Notes: generated from the sequence alone by a model not told the origin. 64,000 nucleotides of DNA from Clostridium beijerinckii (GCF_036699995.1 NZ_CP144906.1:1364001-1428000), one strand, 5' to 3'; positions 46,327 through 57,110 are shown, numbered from the stretch's first letter. Translations and numbers: made by a program.

Positions 46327-46389
46327 CACTATCCAATTTATAGATTTGGTGCCCTTATTTTAAGGGAAATTTATAAGCTGAAGATAGTG
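46327..46389 (+). promoter_or_regulatory. Structured rpsB leader
   Basis: CACTATC (46327-46333) pairs with GATAGTG (46383-46389), enclosing a CCCTTATTTTAAGGG hairpin. AAGGAGG follows at 46402. Ribosomal protein operons often have such autoregulatory leaders; the family here is not known to me. Confidence 0.45.
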
Positions 46390-46415
46390 GAGGTAAAAAC
46401 CAAGGAGGTAACAAA

Positions 46416-47117
46416 ATGTCAGTAATATCAATGAAACAATTATTAGAAGCAGGTGTACACTTCGGTCACCAAACAAGAAGATGGAATCCTAAAATGGCTC
46501 CATATATCTTCACAGAAAGAAACGGGATCTATATAATAGACCTTCAAAAAACAGTTAAGAAAGCTGAAGAAGCTTATAACTTCGTTAAGCAAGTAGCTGA
46601 AGAAGGAAAAGATATACTTTTCGTTGGAACTAAGAAACAAGCTCAAGAAGCAATACAAGAAGAAGCTATCAGAAGTAACATGCATTTCGTAAATAACAGA
46701 TGGTTAGGTGGAATGTTAACAAACTTCTCAACTATCAGAGGTAGAATAAGAAAATTAGAACAAATTGAAAAAATGCAAGAAGATGGAACTTTTGACGTTC
46801 TTCCTAAGAAAGAAGTTATAAAGCTTAAAGGCGAAATGGAAAAACTTGAAAAGAATCTTGGCGGTATCAGAAACTTAGATGCATCAAACGTTGGAGCAAT
46901 GTTTATAGTTGATCCAAGAAAAGAAAAGAATGCTATCTTAGAAGCTAAGATTTTAGGAATACCAGTTGTTGCTATTGTAGATACTAACTGTGATCCAGAA
47001 GAAGTTGACTACGTAATCCCAGGTAATGACGATGCTATTAGAGCTGTTAAATTAATAACTGCTAAAATGGCTGATGCTATTATGGAAGGAAGACAAGGCG
47101 AACAATTAGCTGAGTAG
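46416..47117 (+). CDS. rpsB: Ribosomal protein uS2
   Basis: A 233-aa small-subunit protein. [27 protein letters not shown] and [18 protein letters not shown] are typical. AAGGAGG precedes ATG by 7 nt. First gene of the rpsB-tsf-pyrH-frr cluster. Confidence 0.97.
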   Translation: MSVISMKQLLEAGVHFGHQTRRWNPKMAPYIFTERNGIYIIDLQKTVKKAEEAYNFVKQVAEEGKDILFVGTKKQAQEAIQEEAIRSNMHFVNNRWLGGMLTNFSTIRGRIRKLEQIEKMQEDGTFDVLPKKEVIKLKGEMEKLEKNLGGIRNLDASNVGAMFIVDPRKEKNAILEAKILGIPVVAIVDTNCDPEEVDYVIPGNDDAIRAVKLITAKMADAIMEGRQGEQLAE

Positions 47118-47130
47118 TTTATATAAACTT

Positions 47131-47168
47131 TAAAAGGGTAAGTGAGTTCACTCCAACTGCCCTTTTAT
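47131..47168 (+). terminator. Weak terminator/attenuator between rpsB and tsf
   Basis: AAAAGGG (47132-47138) / CCCTTTT (47160-47166). The long loop and modest T-tract suggest partial read-through, allowing more S2 than EF-Ts. Confidence 0.6.
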
Positions 47169-47212
47169 TAGGTGTTAAGGATTACTTTCGATATAGAGGA
47201 GGAATTAAATTT

Positions 47213-48130
47213 ATGGCAAATATAAGCGCACAATTAGTTAAAGAACTAAGAGAAATGACTGGAGCTAAAATGATGGATTGTAAAAAAGCTCTAGTTGAAA
47301 CAGAAGGAAGTATTGAAAAGGCTGTTGAATTCTTAAGAGAAAAAGGACTTGCAGATGCAGCTAAGAAGTCAGGTAGAGTTGCTGCTGAAGGTATAGTTAA
47401 GACATATATTTCAGATGATAAGAAAACAGGAACAGTTCTTGAATTCAACTGTGAAACGGACTTTGTTGCATTAAACGAAGAATTTGTTGGTTTTGCTGAT
47501 AAGTTAGCTAAAATGGTAGCTGAAACTTCAGTTAAAACAGTAGAAGAACTTCTTGAAGAAAAGTTTGATGGAGAAGCAACAGTTGCAGAAAGTTTAAAAG
47601 CTTTAATAGCAAAACTTGGTGAAAACATGTCGGTAAGAAGATTTACTAAATTCTCTATTGATAATGGAATAGTTAGTAGCTATATTCATGGTGGTGGAAG
47701 AATTGGAGTTTTAGTAGAAGTTTCTTGTGATAAAGCTTCAGAAGTTTTAGATGAAGTTGCAAAAGAAGTTTGTATGCAAATTGCAGCAGCAAACCCATTA
47801 TTCTTAGGTAAAGATGATGTTGATGCAACATCTATGGAAAAAGAAAAAGAAATTTACAGAGTTCAAGCTTTAAATGAAGGAAAACCAGAAAATATCGTTG
47901 AAAAAATGGTAATGGGAAGAATTCAAAAGTACTTTAAAGAAGTTTGTCTTTTAGAACAACCATGGGTAAAAGATTCTGATAAGACAATCAATAAATTCTT
48001 AGAAGAGAAATCTAAAGAGGTTGGTTCTCCAGTTAAGATAACTAGATTCGTAAGATACGAAAGAGGAGAAGGAATCGAAGTTGAAAAGGTAGACTTTGCT
48101 GAAGAAGTTGCAAGACAAATCGGTAAATAG
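47213..48130 (+). CDS. tsf: Elongation factor Ts
   Basis: Nucleotide exchange factor of EF-Tu. The 305-aa protein has an N-terminal UBA-like domain ([22 protein letters not shown]), the TDF contact in [13 protein letters not shown], and the dimerisation domain. Length is typical. GAGGAGG precedes ATG. Confidence 0.97.
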   Translation: MANISAQLVKELREMTGAKMMDCKKALVETEGSIEKAVEFLREKGLADAAKKSGRVAAEGIVKTYISDDKKTGTVLEFNCETDFVALNEEFVGFADKLAKMVAETSVKTVEELLEEKFDGEATVAESLKALIAKLGENMSVRRFTKFSIDNGIVSSYIHGGGRIGVLVEVSCDKASEVLDEVAKEVCMQIAAANPLFLGKDDVDATSMEKEKEIYRVQALNEGKPENIVEKMVMGRIQKYFKEVCLLEQPWVKDSDKTINKFLEEKSKEVGSPVKITRFVRYERGEGIEVEKVDFAEEVARQIGK

Positions 48131-48139
48131 TTAAAACCT

Positions 48140-48168
48140 AAAGAGAACACTTTGTGTTCTCTTTTTTT
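48140..48168 (+). terminator. Terminator after tsf
   Basis: 11-bp stem AAAGAGAACAC / GTGTTCTCTTT with TTT loop, tail TTTT. Confidence 0.93.
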
Positions 48169-48238
48169 AAGAAATAAAGTACATATACTTATTAAAGAGG
48201 TTTTATTGATCCCTAAAATATTCAGGAGGTAATTATAA

Positions 48239-49170
<932 letters not shown>

Positions 49171-49189
49171 AGAAATAGGAGGAAAAATC

Positions 49190-49747
49190 ATGATTAAGGA
49201 TATTATTCAAAATGCAGAAGAAAAAATGAAAAAAACAATATCTGTATTAAAATCAGATTTATCAACAATGAAAGCAGGAAGAGCGAACCCTACGATGCTT
49301 GATAGAATTCATGTTGAATATTATGGAAGCATGTGCCCACTTAGCCAAGTAGCTAATGTCTCAGCTCCAGAGCCAAGAGTACTTATGATAACACCGTGGG
49401 AAAAGCCTCTATTGAAAGAGATAGAAAAAGCTATATTGAAATCAGATTTAGGATTAAATCCTTCAAGTGATGGTTCAATCATCAGATTAGTAATACCAGA
49501 ATTAACAGAAGAAACTAGAAAAACTCTTGTTAAAAATGTTAAAAAAACAGGAGAAGAAGCTAAGGTAGCTATAAGATCAATAAGAAAAACTGCTAATGAT
49601 AAAATAAAAGCATTAAAAAAGGATGCGGATTTATCAGAAGATGAAATAAAAAAAGCTGAAGATGAGGTTCAAAAGAAGACTGATGCAGTTGTAAAGGAAA
49701 TAGATGCTATAATTGCTGCAAAAGAAAAAGAAGTCTTATCAGTTTAA
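49190..49747 (+). CDS. frr: Ribosome recycling factor
   Basis: A 185-aa tRNA-mimic that splits post-termination ribosomes with EF-G. Sequence has KAGRANPTMLDRI, PWEKPLLKEIEKAI, DLGLNPSSDG and a C-terminal long helix. AGGAGG precedes ATG. Length is canonical. Confidence 0.97.
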   Translation: MIKDIIQNAEEKMKKTISVLKSDLSTMKAGRANPTMLDRIHVEYYGSMCPLSQVANVSAPEPRVLMITPWEKPLLKEIEKAILKSDLGLNPSSDGSIIRLVIPELTEETRKTLVKNVKKTGEEAKVAIRSIRKTANDKIKALKKDADLSEDEIKKAEDEVQKKTDAVVKEIDAIIAAKEKEVLSV

Positions 49748-49753
49748 ATTTTA

Positions 49754-49779
49754 AAGCCTGCTAGAAAAGCAGGTTTTTT
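49754..49779 (+). terminator. Terminator after frr
   Basis: Stem AAGCCTGCT (49754-49762) / AGCAGGTTT (49768-49776, one G-U) and TTT. The following spacer to 50060 shows only a GTTAAC/GTTAAC dyad near 49885 and no convincing gene. Confidence 0.88.
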
Positions 49780-50065
49780 CCTTAAGCAGATTTTAGAATT
49801 CAGAATTTAGTATATGAATAATTTATTCTTTGAACAAGCTGAAGAGTAAAAATCTAAATATATTATTTGGATTGGTTAATTTAGTTAACTCATATAAGGG
49901 TTAACTTATTTTTGGATAAAAGATAAGTTGTAAAGCGAATTTTTCCTCAGGGAAAGTGAAATATGATTCAATATCAGTATGAACAAGATATTTGTGAAAT
50001 TGTTGAAGAGTAATACATATTATTACATTTTGTTTAAATGAGGATAATTAGTAAAGACTTTATTG

Positions 50066-50093
50066 TTGACTTCATATGAAAAAGGTTTAGTAT
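50066..50093 (+). promoter_or_regulatory. Promoter of uppS-cdsA
   Basis: TTGACT (50066-50071), 16-bp spacer, TAGTAT (50088-50093). Confidence 0.65.
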
Positions 50094-50158
50094 TAATAAT
50101 GTATATAAAGAATATATGCGGGTAGGTCAAGTTTTTCTAATAAACTAGGGGGAGAAAG

Positions 50159-50917
50159 ATGTTAAATATATTTAAATCAAAAAAGGAATTTAATCAAGAT
50201 TTTGACTTGGATATGAATAACATACCAAATCATATAGCTATAATAATGGATGGAAATGGACGATGGGCAAAAGAACAGAATTTACCTAGAAGCATGGGAC
50301 ATAGAGCGGGTATGGAGAGTATTAGAAGAGTTTTAAAGGAAGCAACAAGGCTTGGAATAAAAAATTTGACTTTATATGCTTTTTCAACTGAAAATTGGGC
50401 TAGACCTAAAGATGAGGTAGGAGCAATAATGAAAATATTGGTAACTTATCTTAAAAAAGAGCTAAAAGAGTGTCATGAAAATGGTGTGAAAATGAATGTT
50501 TTAGGTGATATGACAAGATTGCCACAAGAATGTCAAGATGCTTTGGAAGAAGCATTAGAAATCACTAAAAATAATACTAAAATAAATTTGAATTTTGCCT
50601 TAAATTATGGTGGCAGAGATGAGATAATTAGAGCTATTAAGCTCATTGGTTCAGATATAAAGAATGGCAAATTAAGCGAAGAAGATATTAATGAAGCGTT
50701 AGTAGAAAAGTATTTATATACAAAAGGGATACCTGACCCGGATTTAATTATTAGACCATCAGGGGAACAAAGGCTTAGTAACTTTTTATTATGGCAATGT
50801 GCTTACTCAGAATTTTGGTATTCTGATATTAATTGGCCTGATTTTAAAGAAGAAAATTTAAGAAAAGCTATAGCGGATTATCAAAATAGAGATAGGCGCT
50901 TTGGAAAAGTTAAATAG
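50159..50917 (+). CDS. uppS: Undecaprenyl (isoprenyl) diphosphate synthase
   Basis: cis-Prenyltransferase making the C55 lipid carrier for peptidoglycan. The 252-aa protein has IIMDGNGRWA with catalytic D31, GHRAGMESIRR, TLYAFSTENW and RPSGEQRLSNFLLWQ. GGGGGAG precedes ATG. Followed by cdsA after 15 nt. Confidence 0.96.
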   Translation: MLNIFKSKKEFNQDFDLDMNNIPNHIAIIMDGNGRWAKEQNLPRSMGHRAGMESIRRVLKEATRLGIKNLTLYAFSTENWARPKDEVGAIMKILVTYLKKELKECHENGVKMNVLGDMTRLPQECQDALEEALEITKNNTKINLNFALNYGGRDEIIRAIKLIGSDIKNGKLSEEDINEALVEKYLYTKGIPDPDLIIRPSGEQRLSNFLLWQCAYSEFWYSDINWPDFKEENLRKAIADYQNRDRRFGKVK

Positions 50918-50932
50918 AGGAGTGGTTAGATT

Positions 50933-51727
50933 TTGAAGTCTAATAATAGATATTTGGGTGCTGCTATGATTGCTCCATTTATAGTGTTTGTATTTCTTGG
51001 GGGAATTTATCTTAAATGCTTTATATTTGCATTGTCAGCGATGGCTTTGTGGGAATTTTACAATGCATTAAAAGAGAATGATTTTAAACCAATGAGAAGT
51101 GCAGGATATATCCTGTTGATAATATATTATCTTTTGAATAACAATTTCGAAAATATGATGTATGTTGTTGTTGCTGCAACGTTCATATTATTGATATTTC
51201 CGGTTATAAACTTGAAATACACTTTTATTGACACATCACTAACATTGCTTGGTTTTATATATTGTGGAATTTTATTTAGTTTTGTGTATCTTGTTAATGT
51301 GAAAGCACATGGTGAATTTTTAGTTTGGATTATATTTATAGGATCATGGCTTTCAGATACAGCTGCTTTTTATAGTGGAAAGCTTTTTGGAAAGCACAAA
51401 CTTTCACCTAAAGTTTCACCTAAGAAAACCATAGAAGGTTCAATAGGAGGCCTTATAGGGGCGACTGTTTTTACAGGTATATTTGGAATAGTAGTACAAA
51501 AGTATGTTAATATTATGCCAATATATAATTATTTTATTATTGGTATTTTATGCGGATTATTTGGACAATTAGGAGATTTGGTTGCATCCTCAATAAAAAG
51601 ATATGTAGGAGTGAAAGATTATAGTAATTTAATTCCTGGCCATGGGGGAGTTCTAGATAGATTCGATAGTATAATTTTTTCAGCAGCAGCAGTATTTTAT
51701 TACTTAACTTTTATAATAAAGATTTAA
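50933..51727 (+). CDS. cdsA: Phosphatidate cytidylyltransferase
   Basis: Makes CDP-diacylglycerol. The 264-aa protein has about seven membrane segments and the CdsA signature region GSWLSDTAAFYSGKLFGKHKL followed by SPKKTIEGSIGG and PGHGGVLDRFDS. TTG start at 50933 behind GAGGAG. Transcribed with uppS. Confidence 0.95.
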   Translation: MKSNNRYLGAAMIAPFIVFVFLGGIYLKCFIFALSAMALWEFYNALKENDFKPMRSAGYILLIIYYLLNNNFENMMYVVVAATFILLIFPVINLKYTFIDTSLTLLGFIYCGILFSFVYLVNVKAHGEFLVWIIFIGSWLSDTAAFYSGKLFGKHKLSPKVSPKKTIEGSIGGLIGATVFTGIFGIVVQKYVNIMPIYNYFIIGILCGLFGQLGDLVASSIKRYVGVKDYSNLIPGHGGVLDRFDSIIFSAAAVFYYLTFIIKI

Positions 51728-51738
51728 AAATTAGAGAG

Positions 51739-51784
51739 AAATTAAGCGTTATATAGTATAACTTATATAAGGCTTAATTTTTTT
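51739..51784 (+). terminator. Terminator after cdsA
   Basis: AAATTAAGC (51739-51747) / GCTTAATTT (51772-51780) with an inner TTATATA helix, then TTTT. Confidence 0.85.
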
Positions 51785-51901
51785 GCGTTAACTGAACTTT
51801 TAGATTTACAAAGAATTCACAAGTTTGTAATCTCTAAGGATTTATATTCAAGCTAAATCTGCAGATGAGTTATGGAAAAGATTGATTCAGAAAGCTATGG
51901 C

Positions 51902-51992
51902 TTATAAAAAGAATAAAAAAGAAAATATATTCGCCTGTTAAATTTTTCTCTCATAAGTTTGAAAAAGCCAGATGCGTAAAAAAATCTACACA
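51902..51992 (+). repeat. Dispersed repeat, family D, copy 2
   Basis: ATATTCGCCTGTTAAATTTT and CCAGATGCGTAAAAAAATCT correspond to copy 1 at 45943-46070. It runs straight into a family B unit. Confidence 0.6.
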
Positions 51993-52026
51993 TATGAAAA
52001 GAGTGCGAAGCACAATACGGAACTTA
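51993..52026 (+). repeat. Single 39-bp-type GCGC unit, family B
   Basis: ATGAAAAGAGTGCGAAGCAC followed by AATACGGAACTT; one unit of the family seen at 33566-33800. Confidence 0.55.
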
Positions 52027-52131
52027 ATAGCAGTCATCTTTAATTTTTTTATATAAGTTAAGTTATGAAGTTTTTAACAGAAGATGATTGGCATATAATA
52101 TACAAATATTAATAATTATTAGGTTAGTGAG

Positions 52132-53100
52132 GTGAAGAATATTTTTAAAACTTATAAGAAACTTTTCTCACTTTTATTGTCTTTTGTATTTGTATTAATA
52201 GGAACTTTTTTTATAAAATACTATTTTAAGCCGTTTTTATCAATGATTATAATAATCATAGTATGTACTCCTATATACAAAATAATGATTAAGGCTAAAA
52301 TACCAAGTAAAATTGCGGGGGCTTTAAGTATTGTTACTGTCAATATTATTATAATACTTGTGACAATATATTTGGGAAGTGAAATTTTTTATATAATAAA
52401 AAAATTATACCTAACAAATTTAGAATGGATAGAGAAATTTATTCAGGATATTTCAGTTGCGTTAAATGTAAATTTTAATAACTTGGAAATTGGAAAGAGT
52501 GTAATATCTATAATTAATGATCAGAATATAAGGAAGGGAGCAGTAAATACTGGGGATAGTGTTTTAGCCTATTTTATAGGAAACATATGTGCCTTTTTTA
52601 TATTGATTGATAAATCAAAAATCTTAGAATTAATTTCTATGTTACTTCCAAAGGAAATGATGATGAGATTTAGAGATCAAAAAGAAAATTTTACTCAAAT
52701 GATTGGAATAGAGGGGATCTTAGTCATAATTTCAACTATGGAGATAATAATGGGCTTTTGTATACTTGGGGTATCGAATTTTTTTGCACTTGGTATAGTG
52801 TGTGGAATCTTAGATGTATTACCATATGTTGGAACTATAATTGTATTTATCCCGATTATAATATACAATATTATAATGAAGAATTTCCTTACTGCATTTG
52901 GTCTTATATGTCTATATATACTAGTGCAAGTTATTAGGGAAATACTAGAGGCTAAATTTTTAGGCGATAAATTAGATATGCACCCTCTTGTTATATTGTT
53001 ATCTATATACATAGGAGTGAAAATATTTGGTGTTTTAGGTATATTAATTGGCCCAATGTATAGCATTCTAGCAAAAGAAATAATTTATAGTACTGAGTGA
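52132..53100 (+). CDS. AI-2E family transporter / YtvI-like membrane protein
   Basis: A 322-aa polytopic protein of the AI-2E transporter family (PF01594-type). Hydrophobic helices lie at about 10-45, 60-85, 145-165 and 200-320, with the LGVSNFFALGIVCGILDVLPYVGTIIVFIP and GVLGILIGPMYSI patterns. Family members export or exchange ions and small molecules; the name does not prove AI-2 transport. GTG start at 52132 within a good SD context. Its place between cdsA and dxr looks like an insertion into the lipid/isoprenoid cluster. Confidence 0.8.
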   Translation: MKNIFKTYKKLFSLLLSFVFVLIGTFFIKYYFKPFLSMIIIIIVCTPIYKIMIKAKIPSKIAGALSIVTVNIIIILVTIYLGSEIFYIIKKLYLTNLEWIEKFIQDISVALNVNFNNLEIGKSVISIINDQNIRKGAVNTGDSVLAYFIGNICAFFILIDKSKILELISMLLPKEMMMRFRDQKENFTQMIGIEGILVIISTMEIIMGFCILGVSNFFALGIVCGILDVLPYVGTIIVFIPIIIYNIIMKNFLTAFGLICLYILVQVIREILEAKFLGDKLDMHPLVILLSIYIGVKIFGVLGILIGPMYSILAKEIIYSTE

Positions 53101-53224
53101 TTATGAAGAATAAAGAATCTTAGTTTGATTTAAATAATTTATTTAAAGTTAATTGAGACGCTTTTAATCTTCGAATTAAACCTTAAGCAGTACTGATTAA
53201 GATTTGCTTTTAGGAGGAAAAATA

Positions 53225-54388
53225 ATGAAAAACATTTCTATACTAGGGGCTACGGGTTCGATAGGATCTCAGACCTTAGATGTAATAAGAAAATCAAATG
53301 GAGAACTAAAGCTTATAGGAGTAACAGCAAACACATCTGTAAAAAAAGTTATTGAGATAATTGAAGAATTCAAACCTTTTTATGTAGGTATGATGGATGC
53401 TGCAAGTGCTCACGAAATAAAAAAATATTGTGAAGAGCATGATAAAAAGATTAAAGTATTGGAAGGTATAGAAGGACTTGATGAGATAGCTTCTTTAAAT
53501 GAAATTGATATGGTAGTAACTTCTGTAGTTGGAATGATAGGATTAGAGCCAACTATGAAAGCTATAGAGGCAAAAAAGGACATTGCTCTTGCCAATAAGG
53601 AAACTTTGGTTGTAGCAGGCGAAATTGTAATGAAAGCTGCCAAAGAGAACAATGTAAAAATATTTCCAGTGGATTCGGAACACAGTGCTATATTTCAATG
53701 CTTAAGGGGGAATGATATAAATACTTTAAGAAAAATAATTTTAACTGCTTCAGGAGGACCTTTTAGAGGAAGAACTTTAGAAAATCTTGAAGATATAAAG
53801 GTGGAAGATGCACTGAAACATCCAAAATGGAATATGGGGAGAAAAATTTCCATAGATTCTGCGACACTTATGAATAAAGGACTTGAAGTGATAGAAGCAC
53901 ATTGGCTTTTTAACTGTGATTACGATAATATACAGGTCGTAGTTCATCCACAAAGTATTGTGCATTCGATGGTAGAATATAATGATGGAAGTATAGTTGC
54001 ACAACTTGGAGCACAGGATATGAGATTACCAATACAATATGCTCTACTTTACGAAAATAGGGAAAAGCGTATTGCAGATACGATAGATTTTTATGAAATA
54101 TCTCAATTAACATTTGAAAAACCTGATATAAATACTTTTAAAGCTTTAAGTTTAGCGTTTAAAGCTGGGAAAGCAGGCGGACTTATGCCAACTATTTTAA
54201 ATGGGGCAAATGAAGCGGCGGTAGAGCTATTTTTAGATAGAAAGATAAAATTTTTACAAATAGCTGACATAATAGAAAGATGTATGGAAGTATTCAAAGC
54301 TCAGGCAAACAAGGAATTAACCCTAGAAAACATTATTGATTTAGATAAAGAAGTTAAGGAATATGTAATAAAAAATGCGGTACTTTAA
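53225..54388 (+). CDS. dxr: 1-deoxy-D-xylulose 5-phosphate reductoisomerase
   Basis: Second step of the MEP isoprenoid pathway, making MEP with NADPH. The 387-aa protein has GATGSIG (8-14), ANKETLVVAGE, PVDSEHSAIFQ and TASGGPFRG. I use ATG 53225 behind AGGAGG; a TTG at 53204 would include the Shine-Dalgarno. Followed by rseP after 17 nt. Confidence 0.96.
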   Translation: MKNISILGATGSIGSQTLDVIRKSNGELKLIGVTANTSVKKVIEIIEEFKPFYVGMMDAASAHEIKKYCEEHDKKIKVLEGIEGLDEIASLNEIDMVVTSVVGMIGLEPTMKAIEAKKDIALANKETLVVAGEIVMKAAKENNVKIFPVDSEHSAIFQCLRGNDINTLRKIILTASGGPFRGRTLENLEDIKVEDALKHPKWNMGRKISIDSATLMNKGLEVIEAHWLFNCDYDNIQVVVHPQSIVHSMVEYNDGSIVAQLGAQDMRLPIQYALLYENREKRIADTIDFYEISQLTFEKPDINTFKALSLAFKAGKAGGLMPTILNGANEAAVELFLDRKIKFLQIADIIERCMEVFKAQANKELTLENIIDLDKEVKEYVIKNAVL

Positions 54389-54405
54389 GGAGGGAAAAAT
54401 TTAAT

Positions 54406-55416
54406 ATGTATATAATTTTGGCTATATTAGCATTTGGAGTCTTAATAATAGTTCATGAGCTTGGACATTTTACATTAGCGAAACTTAATGGAGTAAGAGT
54501 AGAAGAATTTTCAATTGGGATGGGACCCAAAATTTTTTCCAACCAAGGAAAAGAAACACAATATTCTTTGAGATTATTTCCAATAGGTGGATATGTAAAA
54601 ATGATGGGAGAAGAAGAAAGTGTTGAAGATGAAAGAAGTTTTTCAGCAAAATCTCCGTTGAGAAGGATAAGTATAATAATTGCTGGTGTATTTATGAATT
54701 ATGTATTAGCGATAGTTATTTTTACTTTCTTTATACATGCGTTTGGGTACACAAATAAGATTCCGACTGGCGTTACTCCAGACTCACCGGCTTCAGAAGC
54801 AGGGATTTTACCAGGAGATAAAATAGTGAAAGTAAATGGAATGAGAGCTTTCTCATACGATAATATTTCGGCTGGAATAGTATTATCAAATGGAAATCCA
54901 GTGGATATTTCTATTGAAAGAAATGGAGAAAAGAAAGACGTTGTAGTAACACCAAAGAAGAATGAACAAGGCCAATTGTTAATAGGACTTAATTTTGAAA
55001 GAGTTCAAAATCCAGGATATGCTGAGAGCTTTAAGCAAAGTTTTAATCAGACAGCATCGTTAGTTTCTCAAACTTTTAAAGGTTTAGAGATGATATTCAC
55101 AGGTAAGGCAAATTTAAAAACTGATGTAGGTGGTCCACTTACAATAGTTAAGATGTCAGCAGAAACTGCTAAAGCTGGAATTTGGCCACTACTTTACTTT
55201 ACTGCTTTTTTAAGTGTTAATTTAGCTGTTTTTAATCTCTTACCTTTCCCAGCTTTAGATGGAGGCTGGTGTGTGATATTACTTATAGAGTTAATAACTA
55301 GAAGAAAAGTTCCGGATAAAATAGTTGGAGTTTTAAATTATATAGGATTTGCTGCACTTATAGGCTTGATGATATTAGTAACAATAAAAGATATATTGTT
55401 TCCTGTAAAGTTCTAG
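54406..55416 (+). CDS. rseP: Site-2 intramembrane metalloprotease RseP/RasP
   Basis: Cleaves transmembrane anti-sigma factors and signal peptide remnants. The 336-aa protein has HELGH (17-21) in the first membrane helix, a PDZ domain (about 105-190) with GILPGDKIVKVNG, and the second zinc site NLLPFPALDGG in a late helix. Lies between dxr and ispG as usual. Confidence 0.95.
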   Translation: MYIILAILAFGVLIIVHELGHFTLAKLNGVRVEEFSIGMGPKIFSNQGKETQYSLRLFPIGGYVKMMGEEESVEDERSFSAKSPLRRISIIIAGVFMNYVLAIVIFTFFIHAFGYTNKIPTGVTPDSPASEAGILPGDKIVKVNGMRAFSYDNISAGIVLSNGNPVDISIERNGEKKDVVVTPKKNEQGQLLIGLNFERVQNPGYAESFKQSFNQTASLVSQTFKGLEMIFTGKANLKTDVGGPLTIVKMSAETAKAGIWPLLYFTAFLSVNLAVFNLLPFPALDGGWCVILLIELITRRKVPDKIVGVLNYIGFAALIGLMILVTIKDILFPVKF

Positions 55417-55444
55417 GAATAAAAAATGATTTTATAACTATAAA

Positions 55445-55490
55445 AAACTTGCATTCAGATTTGAAGTGATTCTTATATGGATGCAAGTTT
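55445..55490 (+). terminator. Hairpin after rseP
   Basis: AAACTTGCAT (55445-55454) / ATGCAAGTTT (55481-55490) with a 26-nt loop and no clear T-tract. A weak terminator at best. Confidence 0.5.
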
Positions 55491-55610
55491 GCTAAGTTTA
55501 ATGTATTAAGCTTACTATACATAATTTTAATAATGTACAATTTATAAAAATTATAAGATGATATTAAAAGTAGTATTAGAAATATTTTTATAAAAGAAAA
55601 ATGTACAAGA

Positions 55611-55704
55611 ATATATATGATGCAATGCACAATTCACAATTACGGCTAAAATTCTTGCAATATTTTTAGAATTATGATGAAGAATTATTTTTGCAATATA
55701 TATA
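55611..55704 (+). repeat. MITE-like dispersed repeat, family A, copy 3
   Basis: Same core as 9222-9336 (64 bp identical), with fewer CAATTCA-type direct repeats at its left. It lies about 45 bp before ispG. Confidence 0.8.
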
Positions 55705-55748
55705 ATGTTTATATTTTAGGTTAATTATAATTAGAGGAGATACATTGT

Positions 55749-56828
55749 ATGGAAAGAAGAAAATCTAGAAAAGTCAAGGTTGGAAATGTATTTGTTGGAG
55801 GGGATTCACCTGTCACAGTACAATCAATGACAAACACTCGTACTAAGGATGTAGAAAGTACTTTGAATCAAATAGAAAAGCTATATAACGCTGGATGTGA
55901 TATCATAAGATGCGCAGTTTTGGATATGGAAGATGCAGAAAGCCTAGGGGAAATTACAAAAAGATCTCCAATCCCAGTAGTTGCAGATATACATTTTGAT
56001 TACAAATTAGCGCTAAAAGCAATAGAAAATGGTGTTTCAGCTCTTAGAATAAATCCTGGTAATATAGGAAGTGTAGATAGAATAAAAATACTTAAGGAAG
56101 CTTGTAGTGAGAAAAAGATACCAATAAGAATAGGTGTTAATTCTGGGTCTCTAGAAAAAGATATTCTAGAAAAATATGGCATGCCAACTGCAGAGGGTTT
56201 GGTTGAAAGTGCTTTAAGGCATGTTAAAATTTTAGAGGATTTAGACTTTCACGATATTGTGATATCCATAAAATCATCTAGTGTACAAATGATGATAGAA
56301 TGTTACAGATTGATAGCAGAAAAATGTGACTACCCTCTTCATTTAGGAGTGACAGAAGCAGGAACTATTCAAAGAGGGACAATTAAATCAAGTATAGGAA
56401 TAGGGACGCTTCTTGCAGAAGGAATAGGTGATACTATAAGGGTATCATTAACCACTGATCCAATTGAAGAAATAAAGGTTGGAATTGAAATTTTAAAAGC
56501 ATTGGGATTAAGGAAAAAAGGTGTTGAATTCGTATCTTGTCCTACTTGCGGTAGAACACAAATAAACTTGATAAAAATTGCAGAAGAAGTTGAGAAAAGG
56601 CTTGAAAATTATAAAAAAGATATTAAAGTTGCTGTCATGGGATGTGTTGTGAATGGGCCTGGAGAGGCTAGAGAATCTGATATTGGTATTGCTGGTGGAA
56701 AAGGAGAAGGAATAATTTTTAAAAAAGGCGAAATCATAAAGAAAGTAAAGGAAGAAGATCTTATTGATGCCCTAATGGAAGAAATAGAAAAATTATGCAC
56801 AGATGAAAAAGGTGCGGAGCACAATTAA
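55749..56828 (+). CDS. ispG: 4-hydroxy-3-methylbut-2-enyl diphosphate synthase (GcpE)
   Basis: Iron-sulfur enzyme of the MEP pathway converting MEcPP to HMBPP. The 359-aa protein has SMTNTRTKDVESTLNQI, VADIHFDYKLAL and the cluster cysteines in SCPTCGRTQ and GCVVNGPGEA. The last nine residues (TDEKGAEHN) and the stop are encoded by the first unit of a 39-bp tandem repeat, so the C-terminus is not ancestral. AGAGGAG precedes ATG. Confidence 0.95.
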   Translation: MERRKSRKVKVGNVFVGGDSPVTVQSMTNTRTKDVESTLNQIEKLYNAGCDIIRCAVLDMEDAESLGEITKRSPIPVVADIHFDYKLALKAIENGVSALRINPGNIGSVDRIKILKEACSEKKIPIRIGVNSGSLEKDILEKYGMPTAEGLVESALRHVKILEDLDFHDIVISIKSSSVQMMIECYRLIAEKCDYPLHLGVTEAGTIQRGTIKSSIGIGTLLAEGIGDTIRVSLTTDPIEEIKVGIEILKALGLRKKGVEFVSCPTCGRTQINLIKIAEEVEKRLENYKKDIKVAVMGCVVNGPGEARESDIGIAGGKGEGIIFKKGEIIKKVKEEDLIDALMEEIEKLCTDEKGAEHN

Positions 56829-56965
56829 GAACATTTCACAGATGAAAAAGGTGTGGAGCGCAATTAAGAACATTTCACAGATGAAAAAGGTGAGAAGAAA
56901 AATTAAGAATAATTCATAGATTAAAAAGGCACGAAGTGTAATTAAGGATGTTTTCGCAGATTGAA
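56798..56965 (+). repeat. Tandem 39-bp repeat, family B, overlapping the ispG 3' end
   Basis: Units start at 56798, 56837, 56876 and 56915 (exactly 39 bp apart) and a partial unit at 56955. The unit is CACAGATGAAAAAGGTGCGG then AGCACAATTAAGAACATTT. Unit 1 lies in the ispG reading frame. The rest of the spacer to 57080 is A+T-rich, with a vestige similar to family A near 57020-57045. Confidence 0.88.
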
Positions 56966-57081
56966 AAATTATGGCTAAGTATATATAATAATGTGTATGT
57001 CTATAAAAGGTATTTTAAAATTGTGAATTATGAACTATGCATTAAAATATTGAGCAGATATTTAAAATTTGGGAATATCAC

Positions 57082-57110
57082 TTGTAAAGTTAATTTGTTT
57101 ATGATATCAT
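57082..57110 (+). promoter_or_regulatory. Promoter of the rimP-nusA-infB operon
   Basis: TTGTAA (57082-57087), 17-bp spacer, TATCAT (57105-57110). Confidence 0.6.

Noticed and set aside
49963..50013. 16-codon ORF (MIQYQYEQDICEIVEE)
   Set aside because: Weak SD and no recognisable product; open frames of this length are common by chance.
56798..56965. CRISPR-like array at the ispG end
   Set aside because: The whole 39-bp unit is repeated, with no alternation of repeat and spacer.
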